From Clostridia bacterium (GTDB taxonomy: Bacteria > Bacillota > Clostridia > TANB77 > CAG-508), in assembly GCA_017939755.1 (NCBI GenBank), contig JAGBAJ010000013.1, positions 1 to 63,971 on the forward strand: a stretch of 63,971 bases of DNA, written 5' to 3'. Below are positions 18,854 to 29,779 of the stretch, in pieces (position 1 is the first letter of the stretch; each line of letters begins with the position of its first letter). A program made the translations under genes and the position numbers. A model generated the notes under the pieces. The model saw only the letters and a list, made by a program, of their open reading frames with translations, did not search any database and was not told the origin of the DNA.

Positions 18854-18875
18854 ATAAAAAAATACGGTAAAATTA

Positions 18876-18904
18876 TTGAAAAAATTGAAAAAGCATGTTA
18901 TTAT
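18876..18904 (+). promoter_or_regulatory. Promoter of the ileS T-box transcript
   Basis: TTGAAA (18876-18881), 17-bp spacer, TATTAT (18899-18904), about 25 bp before the T-box Stem I. Confidence 0.6.
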
Positions 18905-18930
18905 ATAGCATATTAAAAACTATATAGAGG

Positions 18931-19186
18931 ACAACACGTCAATCGTAAAACTTATAGAGAGCCGAAGAGATGGTGTAATTTCGGTAAGATAATAATTTTG
19001 ATGTTATCACCTTTATGTGTTGCTTAATTGAAGTACCAGTAAATTAAGCCGTAATCTTGCGTTAAAAGAAATTAAGAGAGTTGATATTATAAATTATTTA
19101 TAAGCCAACTAATATAGGTGGTACCGCGGATTAGTATTTATTGCTATTCGTCCTAGTATTTTTACTAGAGACGAATAGCTTTTTTT
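18931..19186 (+). promoter_or_regulatory. T-box leader (isoleucine) with terminator
   Basis: A tRNA-sensing leader. Stem I is closed by CAACAC (18932-18937) and GTGTTG (19017-19022) and contains the AGAGAGCCGAAGAGATGGTG block of T-box Stem I. The likely specifier is ATC at 19006-19008, an Ile codon, which agrees with ileS downstream. The T-box proper AGGTGGTACCGCGG is at 19116-19129. The terminator hairpin is CTATTCGTCCTAGTA with TACTAGAGACGAATAG followed by seven T's (to 19186). Uncharged tRNA-Ile would favour the antiterminator and ileS expression. Confidence 0.93.
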
Positions 19187-19354
19187 GTATAATAGGAAAG
19201 TAGAACTTTCCTATTATACAAAATAATACATTGCACACAAAATTTATTGCATAAATTTTGGCGCCGAACAAATTTACTGAAAAAATCTTTGATTTTTTCG
19301 GATTTGTTCTTTAGTTCGTCCTAGTATAAAAATTTACGAAAAGGAGAGATTTAA
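19187..19354 (+). repeat. Repeat-filled spacer between T-box terminator and ileS
   Basis: Contains the short palindrome AATAGGAAAGT-AGA-ACTTTCCTATT (19190-19214), a stretch AAATAATACATTGCA also seen at 51085-51105, GGCGCCGAACAAA, and a hairpin CTGAAAAAATC-TTT-GATTTTTTCGG within 19266-19311 that is shared in reduced form at 38893-38923. The ileS binding site AAGGAGAG ends it. Confidence 0.6.
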
Positions 19355-22105
19355 ATGAGCGAAGAAAAGAAAGATTATGGTAAAACACTAAATTTACCGA
19401 AAACAGATTTTCCAATGAGAGGAAATCTACCAGAAAATGAGCCAAAGATATTTGATGAAGTCTTTGAAAATGACTTATATGAAAAAATGTTAAAGAAAAA
19501 TGAAGGTAAAACTCCGTTTGTATTACATGATGGACCTCCATATGCAAATGGTGGAATTCATATAGGACATTCACTTAACAAAATATTAAAAGATACAATA
19601 GTTAGATACAAGAATTTAAAAGGTTTCTATACACCATTTATACCAGGATTTGATACACATGGTATGCCTACAGAGAAAAAAGCTATAGAAAAACTAGGAC
19701 TAAATAGAGATGAAACTCCAGTTTCAGAATTTAGAGATGCATGCAAAAGCTTTAACAAAGAATATATGGAGCTTCAAACAAAAGGTTTTAGAAGACTAGG
19801 TGTTTTGGCAGATTGGAAAAATCCGTACATAACATATCAACCTCAAATGGAAGCAGAGCAATTAAAAGTTTTTGGAACTATGTATAAAAAAGGTTATATA
19901 TACCAGGGGTTAAAGCCAGTTTACTGGTGTACAGATTGCGAAACAGCTTTAGCTGAGGCAGAAATAGAATATAAAGATGTTGATTCAGATACAATATATG
20001 TAAAATTCCAAGCCCAAGATTCTAAAGGTCTATTCGATAAAGAAAATACATATTTTGTAATATGGACAACAACTCCATGGACACTACCAGGAAATACAGG
20101 TATAACAGTTAGCCCAGACTTTAAATATAGTTTAGTAGAGGCTAATGGAGAAAAATATGTTTTAGCATCTGAACTTGTAGAGAAAGTAATGGCAGAAGCT
20201 GAAATAACAGATTATAAAACTATAAAAGAATTTGAAGGAAAAGAATTTGAAGGTATTACATGTAAGCATCCATTTTTAGATAGATTATCTAAAGTTGTTA
20301 TGGGAAGCCACGACACAGTTGATGTAGATTTAGAAACGGGTACAGGTGAAGTTCATACAGCTCCTGGATATGGTAAAGAGGACTACTTATGTGGTTTGAA
20401 AAATGGTTTAGAGATGATAGTTTGTGTTGACGATAAAGGTCATCAAACAGAAGAAGCTGGACCATTTGCCGGAATGTTCTATGCTAAATCTAACAAAGAA
20501 ATAGCAAATTGGTTAGAAGAAAAAAATATGCTTCTTGCTAGAAAGAAAATAAACCACTCTTATCCACATTGTTGGAGATGTAAAAAGCCAATAATATTTA
20601 GAGCAACAAAGCAATGGTTTGCTTCAATAGATAAATTTAGAAATGATTCTTTAAGAGAAATAAAGAATGTTAAATGGATACCTAGCTGGGGAGAAGAGCG
20701 CATAACAAAAATGATAGAAGAGCGTAACGATTGGTGTATATCTCGTCAAAGAACATGGGGAGTTCCATTCCCAATATTCTATTGTAATAAATGCGATAAG
20801 CCATATGTTACAGATGAAAGCTTAGAAAAAATAGAAAAACTAGTTGCTAAAAATGGAACTAATTGTTGGTATGATTTAGATGTTAAAGATTTATTACCAG
20901 AGGGTGCAAAATGCCCAGAATGCGGAGGAGAAGATTTTAGAAAAGAAACAGATATAATGGATGTTTGGTTTGATTCTGGATCAACTCATCAATCAGTATT
21001 AAAAGAGCGTGGATTGCCAGAAGCAGATTTATACCTAGAAGGTGCTGACCAATATAGAGGCTGGTTCCAATCATCATTATTAACATCTATAGCAACTACA
21101 GGAAAAGCTCCATACAAACAAGTTTTAACACATGGCTGGACAGTTGACGCACAAGGTAGACAAATGCATAAATCTTTAGGAAATGGTATAGACCCACAAG
21201 AAGTTGTAGATGAATATGGTGCAGATATATTAAGACTTTGGGTACTATCATCAGATTACCAATCAGATGTTAGATTGTCTAAAGAAATATTAAAACAAGT
21301 TTCTGAGGTTTATAGAAAAATAAGAAACACAGCAAGATATATACTTGGAAATACTGATGATTTTGATGTAAATAGTCCAGTTAAATACGAAGACTTACAA
21401 GAAATAGATAAATGGGCATTAACAAGATTAAATAAATTAGTAGCAGATTGCACAAAAGCATATGATGAATATGACTTTAATAAAGCTTACCAAGCAATAA
21501 ATACATTCTGTGTTGTAGATATGAGTAATTTCTATTTAGATATAATAAAAGATAGATTGTACACAGCAAAACCAGATTCTATAGAAAGAAGATCTGCTCA
21601 AACTGCAATGTATGAAATATTAAATAGCCTAGTTAGAATGCTTGCTCCAATGGCATCATTTACAGCTGAAGAAATATGGAAATATATGAAGCATAGAGCC
21701 GGGGAAAACCTTGACAGTGTTATGCTTTCATATTATCCAGAAGTAAATCATAAATTTGAAAACAAAGAATTAGAAGCTAAATGGGATAAAATATTAAAAC
21801 TAAAAGAAGATGTTGCAAAAGTTCTTGAAGAGGCAAGAGCAGCAAAGATGATAGGACATTCTTTAAACGCAAAAGTAGTTTTATCAGCAGAAGGCGAAGA
21901 GCTAAAATTCTTAAATGATAATAAAGATTTATTATTAACAGTATTCATAATTTCACAATTAGAAATAGTAGAAGGTAAATCAGAAATAAAAGTAGAAGTT
22001 GCAGATGGCGAAAAGTGTGAGAGATGTTGGATGTTCTCTACAACAGTTGGAAAAAATCCAGCTCATCCTACAATATGCCAAAGATGTAGCGAAGCTTTAA
22101 ATTAG
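19355..22105 (+). CDS. ileS: Isoleucyl-tRNA synthetase
   Basis: Class I synthetase that charges tRNA-Ile; 916 residues. The HIGH motif appears as HIGH in PYANGGIHIGHSLNK, the KMSKS motif as MHKSLGNG, and the editing domain has TTTPWTLPGNTG. The C-terminal zinc site is intact (CERCWMF ... CQRCSEALN), as is an internal pair (CWRCKKP). The bacterial C-terminal zinc domain and the length make it the short, mupirocin-sensitive-like bacterial type, although resistance cannot be judged. Regulated by the T-box upstream. Ends before a terminator at 22147. Confidence 0.97.
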   Translation: MSEEKKDYGKTLNLPKTDFPMRGNLPENEPKIFDEVFENDLYEKMLKKNEGKTPFVLHDGPPYANGGIHIGHSLNKILKDTIVRYKNLKGFYTPFIPGFDTHGMPTEKKAIEKLGLNRDETPVSEFRDACKSFNKEYMELQTKGFRRLGVLADWKNPYITYQPQMEAEQLKVFGTMYKKGYIYQGLKPVYWCTDCETALAEAEIEYKDVDSDTIYVKFQAQDSKGLFDKENTYFVIWTTTPWTLPGNTGITVSPDFKYSLVEANGEKYVLASELVEKVMAEAEITDYKTIKEFEGKEFEGITCKHPFLDRLSKVVMGSHDTVDVDLETGTGEVHTAPGYGKEDYLCGLKNGLEMIVCVDDKGHQTEEAGPFAGMFYAKSNKEIANWLEEKNMLLARKKINHSYPHCWRCKKPIIFRATKQWFASIDKFRNDSLREIKNVKWIPSWGEERITKMIEERNDWCISRQRTWGVPFPIFYCNKCDKPYVTDESLEKIEKLVAKNGTNCWYDLDVKDLLPEGAKCPECGGEDFRKETDIMDVWFDSGSTHQSVLKERGLPEADLYLEGADQYRGWFQSSLLTSIATTGKAPYKQVLTHGWTVDAQGRQMHKSLGNGIDPQEVVDEYGADILRLWVLSSDYQSDVRLSKEILKQVSEVYRKIRNTARYILGNTDDFDVNSPVKYEDLQEIDKWALTRLNKLVADCTKAYDEYDFNKAYQAINTFCVVDMSNFYLDIIKDRLYTAKPDSIERRSAQTAMYEILNSLVRMLAPMASFTAEEIWKYMKHRAGENLDSVMLSYYPEVNHKFENKELEAKWDKILKLKEDVAKVLEEARAAKMIGHSLNAKVVLSAEGEELKFLNDNKDLLLTVFIISQLEIVEGKSEIKVEVADGEKCERCWMFSTTVGKNPAHPTICQRCSEALN

Positions 22106-22146
22106 GTAAATTAGGGACGGGGTTCAATTTTAAAAATTTTAAATAA

Positions 22147-22191
22147 GGGACAGGTTTTGATTAAGCAATCAAACCATGTCCCTCGTTTTTT
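22147..22191 (+). terminator. Terminator of ileS
   Basis: GGGACAGGTTTTGATT and AATCAAACCATGTCCC form a long hairpin with a 4-base loop, followed by CGTTTTTTAT. The T-tract is also the first arm of a REP-like palindrome. Confidence 0.75.
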
Positions 22192-22325
22192 ATATATTAG
22201 TCATGCTGACTTTTCCTAATGTACAAAAAAAGGCTTCGCCGAAAACAGATGCACATCGATTAGCCGTGCGTAACGAAGTAAGCCACGGATAATACATGCG
22301 CAGAACAAAAGTTTCTGTTCCTTTT
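22186..22325 (+). repeat. REP-like repeat R2, copy 1
   Basis: Palindrome related to TAGGAAAGTCATGCTGACTTTTCCTA with GAAAG deleted from its left arm (reads ATTAGTCATGCTGACTTTTCCTAAT), then AAAAAAAGGCTTCGCC, ACAGATGCACATCGATTAGC, CGTGCGTAACGAAGT, and an end ATACATGCGCAGAACAAAA. Related copies at 54212-54310 and 57674-57920. Confidence 0.75.
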
Positions 22326-22329
22326 AATT

Positions 22330-22358
22330 TTGACTTATAATGTAGTTTATAGTAAAAT
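22330..22358 (+). promoter_or_regulatory. Promoter of the transglutaminase-like gene and sigma operon
   Basis: TTGACT (22330-22335), 17-bp spacer, TAAAAT (22353-22358), 28 bp before the start codon; it begins where the R2 repeat ends. Confidence 0.72.
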
Positions 22359-22386
22359 TAATGTAAAAATTTTAGGAGTTCTAGTT

Positions 22387-23682
22387 ATGAATGAAAAAGA
22401 AGTAAAAGAGTGTATAAAAAATATTAAGAAAGCTATTTCGATAGATTTTAAAAATGCATCTGACAGAAAAACGAAATCCGAAATAAAAAAGAATGCATAC
22501 AAACGATTTGATGTGATATATGAAAGATATGGACAAGAGGCATACCATAAGTTTGTGCCTAGTAAATATAGAAAGAAAGATGTAAAACAATTATTAAAAG
22601 AGCAAAGATTCCTAAGTATATATAACAAACATGGTAAAAGAGAATATAATAGTCATTTAGTTGATATGAGAGCACAAGATATAAAGTATGAATCTGGAAG
22701 TAGGATAAAAAAATTTGCATACTTGATGAAAAATTTTTTGAAAACAGGTGCATTTTCAACTGCAGCCACTATTGCTCTTGGATTTCCACCAGCGGCTATG
22801 CTAAATGCAAGTAATACAGCTAAAAGAGAACTAAAAATGTATGAAGTAGAAATAGAAGAGTACTTGAATGATATTGAGGCATATGGTAAAGAAGTTAAAA
22901 AAAATAATTTCTCAGATTTAGAAAATGTAATGTACATTATGGATGATATGTGGCAAGGAACTCTTGGCTATGGAGAGCCATCATTAGATTTAAACTCATA
23001 TCCAGGATTAGATTTAGCAGATAGTAACGGATATGGTGTATGCAGAAATATGGCAGATGATTTTGCAAGAAAATTGAATGCTATCGATGATAAGTATAAT
23101 GCACGAGTTATCAATGTGTATGCGCAGGGGCAGCAATATAATTTTCCTGATATTGAAAGATCAGAATATACTCCTGAGGATGCAACACAAGATAATAGTC
23201 ATGATAACTCAACAATGGCAGATTTTATAACTAAAGCTTTTGGTAATCATGCAGTGGTAATATTCCATTCTATAGAAGATGATGTTGAATTGGTTGCGGA
23301 TCCAACAAATCCAGGGGTAGGAATTTTTCGTAATGGAGAAATTGTTATGTTTAATTCATATGGTGAAGAGCCACGTATCAATGAATATAGACCAATGACA
23401 GCTATGATTTATGGTGCAGATAAATTAGCAGAAGTCCCAGAAAATTATATTCAAGGAATTGGAATATATACAAAAGAAAAGATGAAAGCACTAAATGATA
23501 AGTATTGCGTAGAAAGTCAAAATAATGCACTACATAAGACTAGAAGTAAAAAAATAGTTAGCTTTTATGATTCAATAAGAGTTGACACAAGTACTACTGA
23601 TTTGAACTATAAAGGTTTGGACTCTGTAAATGTACAAGATAAAAAAGAAGAAAGAGAAGAGATGGATGACGAAATTAGATAA
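22387..23682 (+). CDS. Transglutaminase-like cysteine protein, function unknown
   Basis: 431 residues, no signal peptide; one hydrophobic stretch (about residues 115-135, FLKTGAFSTAATIALGFPPAAML) could be membrane-associated. A possible papain/transglutaminase-type triad is ordered Cys-His-Asp: GVCRNMADDFA (C219), GNHAVVIF (H288) and VADPTNPG (D305). The N-terminal 100 residues are basic and helical. AGGAG is 8 bases upstream of ATG 22387. It is followed 54 bases later by an ECF sigma factor, so it may act in or be controlled by that circuit. No family name is assigned. Confidence 0.6.
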   Translation: MNEKEVKECIKNIKKAISIDFKNASDRKTKSEIKKNAYKRFDVIYERYGQEAYHKFVPSKYRKKDVKQLLKEQRFLSIYNKHGKREYNSHLVDMRAQDIKYESGSRIKKFAYLMKNFLKTGAFSTAATIALGFPPAAMLNASNTAKRELKMYEVEIEEYLNDIEAYGKEVKKNNFSDLENVMYIMDDMWQGTLGYGEPSLDLNSYPGLDLADSNGYGVCRNMADDFARKLNAIDDKYNARVINVYAQGQQYNFPDIERSEYTPEDATQDNSHDNSTMADFITKAFGNHAVVIFHSIEDDVELVADPTNPGVGIFRNGEIVMFNSYGEEPRINEYRPMTAMIYGADKLAEVPENYIQGIGIYTKEKMKALNDKYCVESQNNALHKTRSKKIVSFYDSIRVDTSTTDLNYKGLDSVNVQDKKEEREEMDDEIR

Positions 23683-23736
23683 AATGTGAACCAATTTGTG
23701 TTGCAGGAGAGTCTAATACATAGGAAGGGGAACCAA

Positions 23737-24267
23737 ATGGAGGATATTATTGAAAAAGCTAAAATGGGTGATAGTGAGGCTTTCAATGAACTTATAGAGC
23801 AACATAAGTTTAAGATATACAAAACAGCTAAAGCAATACTAAAAAATGAAGACGATGTTTGCGATGCCATACAAGATTCACTAATTAGAGCATATAAGGG
23901 AATAGGAAAGCTAGAAAACAATGAATATTTTTCAACGTGGTTAACACGTATAGTTATAAATAAATGTTACGATATAGCAAGAAAAAATAGTGAGAAAAAT
24001 AAAAAAATTATAGATATTTCTGAGGCAAGAAATCCAGAGCTTGAAACATATGACAACTATAATGATTCTGGATTGGAAAGCATACTAAAATGTTTGGACG
24101 AAGATTTAAGGGCAGTTACTATAATGTTTTACTATGATGATATTTCGGTTAAAGATATATCAGAGCTATTATCAATTCCAGAAGGAACAGTGAAATCTAG
24201 GTTATCAAGAGCTAGAGCAAAGTTATTTGAAGTATTAGGAAAGGAAGGTGAATATTATGTTAGATGA
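23737..24267 (+). CDS. ECF-type RNA polymerase sigma factor
   Basis: 176 residues with region 2 (DSEAFNELIEQHKFKIYKTAKAILKNEDDVCDAIQDSLIRAYKGIGKLEN) and region 4 (LDEDLRAVTIMFYYDDISVKDISELLSIPEGTVKSRLSRARAKL) of Sigma-70 group 4. It resembles SigV/SigW-type factors. The start at 23737 is chosen for AGGAAGGGG immediately upstream. Its stop overlaps the start of the following membrane protein by 11 bases, the usual arrangement of an ECF sigma with its anti-sigma factor. Confidence 0.92.
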   Translation: MEDIIEKAKMGDSEAFNELIEQHKFKIYKTAKAILKNEDDVCDAIQDSLIRAYKGIGKLENNEYFSTWLTRIVINKCYDIARKNSEKNKKIIDISEARNPELETYDNYNDSGLESILKCLDEDLRAVTIMFYYDDISVKDISELLSIPEGTVKSRLSRARAKLFEVLGKEGEYYVR

Positions 24268-26206
24268 TGAAAAAGATTTATTCTTAAAACGTGTATTACA
24301 GAAAGACAAAATAATTTCAAAGCAAGCAAATGAAGTATTTAAAAATTTTTACAAAATGAATAAAACAGATTTAAGAGATGATGCAAAATTAGAAAATACG
24401 AATCTAAGAAAAATCGAAAATACTCACAATGAAAACTCTAAAAATATTAAGGTATCAGAAGATATTGAAATAACAGAAAATGTAAATCAGAATAAAATCA
24501 AAGATATTAATAAGACTGTATCTGAAAATCAGAATAAAATCGAATTTATTAACAAAATAGAATCTAAAGATAGTAAGAAATCAACAAAGCAAAATACTAA
24601 TAAAACATATAGTTCACCATTTTCACTAAAAAGATTAACAGCCATCGCAGCTTCAGTTGTTGTTGCATCTTCTATAGGTGCAGGATCAGCATTGTTGACT
24701 TCGGGAAGAAATAATAAATATATGACCGATAACACAGAGCAATCACAAATTTCAAGTATAAATATAATGAATGGCACAAATGCAGCAGATTATATTACTG
24801 CAGAAGTAAAAAATGAAGAAGTAGAAGTTGAAGAAGAGATTGAACTTAAAGTAAGTGAAAACAAATATGCAAAAGCAATTTTAACAAGTAAAGGTGATGT
24901 GGCAATTCAAATAAAAAATGATTTTAAAGATGCATATAAATTGAAAATAGATACAAATAAAATGTACAAGGTCTCTGATATTAGCGAAACAATTGCAGAT
25001 ATTTTTGTGGGGTCAGTAAATAACGCAGAAAATGTAGTTTTATTTTTACTAACAGATACAGGATATGTACATTGTGTTCAATTAAATTATGGTACTACTA
25101 CATTAAATGAATCTAACAAATATGAATTGAGTTTCTTTGACCAAGGTAAAATTGAGGGGCTACGAAATGTTACAGGATTCGAAGAAAAACAAGAGAAAAA
25201 TGTATTATCAGATGAGCCATTTTATTATGTTAATGCCATATTTTCTAATGGTAGTAAAAAGATAATAAATGATTTATATGATGTGGATATGAATGAATAC
25301 ACAACTCAGTCAATTGTATTTTCATCACAAGACGGACAGAGAAGATATCCTGTCAATGCTAAGGCTGCCGATTACAAGATTGCTTCTGGTTGGGAAGAGG
25401 CTTCTAACAATGTGTATTACATTAGTGATGGATGTTTATATCATTTAAGTAGATTAGATGGAACTACTACAAAGCTAGTTACAGGTGTTAAGAGCATAGA
25501 AAATGATGAAGAAGAGCACATAATTGTTAATTTGAAAGAGCCAAACAAAGTTGTAATACACAAACTTGACTCACACATAACATTAAATGATTATGAAATA
25601 TCTGATTCCAAAATTATAGACAAACAAGAAGATGAAAATGTTGTTGCAATATTAAGGGAAGACGGAAGTATTTCAATTGAATTAAAAACTGGTGCAAAAG
25701 AGCGATTGGGTGCTTCAGAAAAACTATTAGAAAATTATAGATATAATTTATGGGCAATTGGACATTGTAATCAAGTAAATGATAATTATAATGAACCAAA
25801 GACGTATGCAAATGCAACATCAATATATCTAGGACATTTGGCATGCAATCATGATTTAACTTTAACATATAGTACGACAGATCGTAAATGTGTTTCTATA
25901 GATTTGAAAAAAGTAATTAGAGAAAGTGAAGATTTCTATATTACAAACAACGATTATATTTTGGCAGATGGACTATATCCTAATTCAATTGTTAAAATAG
26001 AGCCTACAGAGCACAATTTAGTTTTGGCAGATGGAACTTCAAAAGATTGTTACGGAGCAGATGTAATATATGAAAATGGGGAAAAGGCTTATATTCCAAT
26101 ATCAAGTATACTAAATAATGAAGGGTATTCAGAGTATAGCATAGAAGAAAAAGCAGATTCAGAGCCTGAAGATGATGCAGTTGCTGAAGAAAATCAGGTA
26201 AATTAA
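24257..26206 (+). CDS. Membrane protein, probable anti-sigma factor with large ectodomain
   Basis: 649 residues. The N-terminal 125 residues are soluble, charged and Asn/Lys/Glu-rich, then a single membrane segment (about 128-151, RLTAIAASVVVASSIGAGSAL) leads to a large outer part. The outer part has repeated short beta-rich units ending in WG/LY-like patterns and an acidic C-terminal tail; it does not match a family I know. The topology and translational overlap with the sigma gene argue for an anti-sigma factor whose outer domain senses a signal. ATG 24257 is chosen over GTG 24248 because AAGGAAGG ends at 24248. Confidence 0.6.
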   Translation: MLDDEKDLFLKRVLQKDKIISKQANEVFKNFYKMNKTDLRDDAKLENTNLRKIENTHNENSKNIKVSEDIEITENVNQNKIKDINKTVSENQNKIEFINKIESKDSKKSTKQNTNKTYSSPFSLKRLTAIAASVVVASSIGAGSALLTSGRNNKYMTDNTEQSQISSINIMNGTNAADYITAEVKNEEVEVEEEIELKVSENKYAKAILTSKGDVAIQIKNDFKDAYKLKIDTNKMYKVSDISETIADIFVGSVNNAENVVLFLLTDTGYVHCVQLNYGTTTLNESNKYELSFFDQGKIEGLRNVTGFEEKQEKNVLSDEPFYYVNAIFSNGSKKIINDLYDVDMNEYTTQSIVFSSQDGQRRYPVNAKAADYKIASGWEEASNNVYYISDGCLYHLSRLDGTTTKLVTGVKSIENDEEEHIIVNLKEPNKVVIHKLDSHITLNDYEISDSKIIDKQEDENVVAILREDGSISIELKTGAKERLGASEKLLENYRYNLWAIGHCNQVNDNYNEPKTYANATSIYLGHLACNHDLTLTYSTTDRKCVSIDLKKVIRESEDFYITNNDYILADGLYPNSIVKIEPTEHNLVLADGTSKDCYGADVIYENGEKAYIPISSILNNEGYSEYSIEEKADSEPEDDAVAEENQVN

Positions 26207-26234
26207 AAATTGCAGTTTTTTTTGAAATAAAAAT

Positions 26235-26277
26235 AAAAATCATTGAATTTACATGTGTATTTTCAATGATTTTTTTG
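26235..26277 (+). terminator. Terminator of the sigma/anti-sigma operon
   Basis: AAAAATCATTGAA (26235-26247) pairs with TTCAATGATTTTT (26262-26274), 13 bp, followed by T's. It also lies at the 3' side of convergent deoD. Confidence 0.82.
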
Positions 26278-26331
26278 TCATAATTTAAAATTTACGGCCC
26301 ATCAATTATAATACTGCTTTTATGTGAGATT

Positions 26332-27051
26332 CTATAAACTTAAGCTGCTTTCTAAAGCTAAATTAATCATATCATTTAAGGATTTTTCTCTTGCCTCTGA
26401 AGATACTTCTTCTTTTTTTGCATGTGAATCAACAACTGTTAGTAAACATGCAGCATCTTTGTTCAAATATTTTGCTGTATAGAATAAAGCAAACGATTCC
26501 ATTTCAGCAGCTGTAATATTGTATTCCTTTGGAAATCTATCAGTTAATGTCTGAATGCTTTCAATATAATAATCAAAGCATTCGCCACATAAAACATTTG
26601 CTTTTACATACTTTATATTCATTTCTTCGGCTGTTTTTTCTAAAATAGCATTAAGCTCTTTAGAGGCTCCAACAATGTGACAATCTTTATTATTTAGTGC
26701 CATAGCGAAGTTTCCCTCTGTATAACTTTGGTCTACCAGGATTGTGTCAAATAGATTTAAATCTGCACTATATGCTCCGCAAGAGCCGATTCTAATTATT
26801 TTTTCAACCCCATAAAATTTATATAACTCATAGCAGTAGATTCCCATACTTGGCATGCCCATACCAGTTGAGAATATAGTAATTTCTTTTCCCTTATACG
26901 TTCCTGTATAGGCCAAGATATTTCGCACAGTATTTACTAAACGAGTATTTTCTAGAAAATGCTCTGCTATATATTTAGCTCTAAGTGGATCTCCAGGTGC
27001 TAAGACTATTTTGGCAATGTCTCCCTCTTTTGCATTAATATGTGGTGTCAT
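26332..27051 (-). CDS. deoD: Purine-nucleoside phosphorylase, DeoD type
   Basis: Phosphorolysis of purine (deoxy)nucleosides to base and pentose-1-phosphate, in nucleoside salvage. 239 residues, the hexameric DeoD size. HINAKEGDIAKIVLAPGDPLRAKYIA, FSTGMGMPSMGIYCYEL, IRIGSCGAYSADL and AAEMESFALF are all DeoD blocks, with the phosphate-binding Arg residues and ribose-binding Glu present. GGAGG precedes the ATG. It is divergent from the next gene and each has its own promoter. Confidence 0.95.
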   Translation of the reverse strand: MTPHINAKEGDIAKIVLAPGDPLRAKYIAEHFLENTRLVNTVRNILAYTGTYKGKEITIFSTGMGMPSMGIYCYELYKFYGVEKIIRIGSCGAYSADLNLFDTILVDQSYTEGNFAMALNNKDCHIVGASKELNAILEKTAEEMNIKYVKANVLCGECFDYYIESIQTLTDRFPKEYNITAAEMESFALFYTAKYLNKDAACLLTVVDSHAKKEEVSSEAREKSLNDMINLALESSLSL

Positions 27052-27075
27052 AAAATTACCTCCTTTTTTTTTGTT

Positions 27076-27105
27076 ATTATATCATTGTTGCAAAACCTAA
27101 GTAAA
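27076..27105 (-). promoter_or_regulatory. Promoter of deoD
   Basis: On the minus strand TTTACT (27105-27100), 18-bp spacer, TATAAT (27081-27076). It overlaps the divergent promoter on the other strand. Confidence 0.6.
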
Positions 27106-27116
27106 GAGTATATAAT
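27088..27116 (+). promoter_or_regulatory. Promoter of the beta-helix gene
   Basis: TTGCAA (27088-27093), 17-bp spacer, TATAAT (27111-27116); a second TATAAT is at 27125. It overlaps the deoD promoter, so the two may compete. Confidence 0.6.
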
Positions 27117-27183
27117 ATGCAATATATAATATTAGTTAAAATCATAATATATTAATAATTAATAAAAAGGAGAGGTACAGAGA

Positions 27184-27855
27184 ATGGAAAGCTGTAAAAT
27201 AAAAAATTTATACAATTTAGATCAAACAATAGCAAAAGATATTTTTAAAGGATGTGAGTATCCATGGGAGGTGCTTCCAAAAATAAAAGACTTTATAATA
27301 GCATTAGGAGAGAATTTAGATTCAAATGAATATAACAAAATTGGGGAAAATGTGTGGATCGCAAAAGACGCAAAAGTTGCGCCAACAGCATTTATTAACG
27401 GGCCAGCTATAATTGGCAAAAATGCGGAGGTTAGACATTGTGCTTTTATAAGAGGAAATGCAATTGTTGGAGAAAATGCAGTTGTAGGAAATTCTACAGA
27501 GCTTAAAAATGTAATCTTGTTTAACAATGTGCAAGTTCCACATTATAACTATGTAGGGGATTCCGTTTTAGGATATAAATCACATATGGGTGCTGGATCT
27601 ATAACATCAAATGTAAAATCAGATAAAAAATTGGTAATCGTTAAAGATGGTGATAATAAAATAGAAACAGGCCTAAAAAAATTTGGAGCCATGGTAGGAG
27701 ATAATGTTGAGGTTGGATGTGGATCAATATTAAATCCTGGAAGTGTTATTGGAAAAAATTCAAATATTTACCCATTATCTTCTGTAAGAGGTGTCGTAAA
27801 AGAAAACAGCATATATAAAAAACAAGGAGAGATTGTTGAAAAAAGAGCAGACTAA
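27184..27855 (+). CDS. Left-handed beta-helix protein related to UDP-GlcNAc pyrophosphorylase
   Basis: 223 residues. After a helical N-terminal cap (YPWEVLPKIKDFIIALGENL) comes a run of hexapeptide repeats (IGENVWIAKDAKVAPTAFINGPAIIGKNAEVRHCAFIRGNAIVGENAVVGNSTELKN) and a second set (VGDNVEVGCGSILNPGSVIGKNSNIYP). This matches the LbH acyltransferase/GlmU C-terminal-like proteins that lack the N-terminal nucleotidyltransferase domain and are often named UDP-GlcNAc pyrophosphorylase-related. The substrate is not known. AAAGGAGAGG precedes the ATG. Confidence 0.75.
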   Translation: MESCKIKNLYNLDQTIAKDIFKGCEYPWEVLPKIKDFIIALGENLDSNEYNKIGENVWIAKDAKVAPTAFINGPAIIGKNAEVRHCAFIRGNAIVGENAVVGNSTELKNVILFNNVQVPHYNYVGDSVLGYKSHMGAGSITSNVKSDKKLVIVKDGDNKIETGLKKFGAMVGDNVEVGCGSILNPGSVIGKNSNIYPLSSVRGVVKENSIYKKQGEIVEKRAD

Positions 27856-27879
27856 TTTGTTAAAAGATGTCGAAAGGGC

Positions 27880-27908
27880 TTGCCAAAAAATAAAAATGAT
27901 GGTAAAAT
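27880..27908 (+). promoter_or_regulatory. Possible promoter of pyrG
   Basis: TTGCCA (27880-27885), 17-bp spacer, TAAAAT (27903-27908). Any transcript from it must pass the hairpin at 27930-27983 to reach pyrG. Confidence 0.4.
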
Positions 27909-27929
27909 GCATAGTATAGTTTATTAAGA

Positions 27930-29644
<1,715 letters not shown>

Positions 29645-29683
29645 TTGCGAAGGTAGGGACAATTAATATTTTATTAGAAGTTT

Positions 29684-29729
29684 GAGTTTAGGAAACCAAT
29701 CAAGGTGAAGTTTCTTGAGCTCTTTTTTT
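29684..29729 (+). terminator. Probable terminator of pyrG
   Basis: An imperfect hairpin between GAGTTTAGGAAAC and GTTTCTTGAGCTC, followed by seven T's. Confidence 0.5.
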
Positions 29730-29779
29730 GTTCTATTATACATATAGCAAAAATATCTTTTTATAGAAGGAGGATGTTT

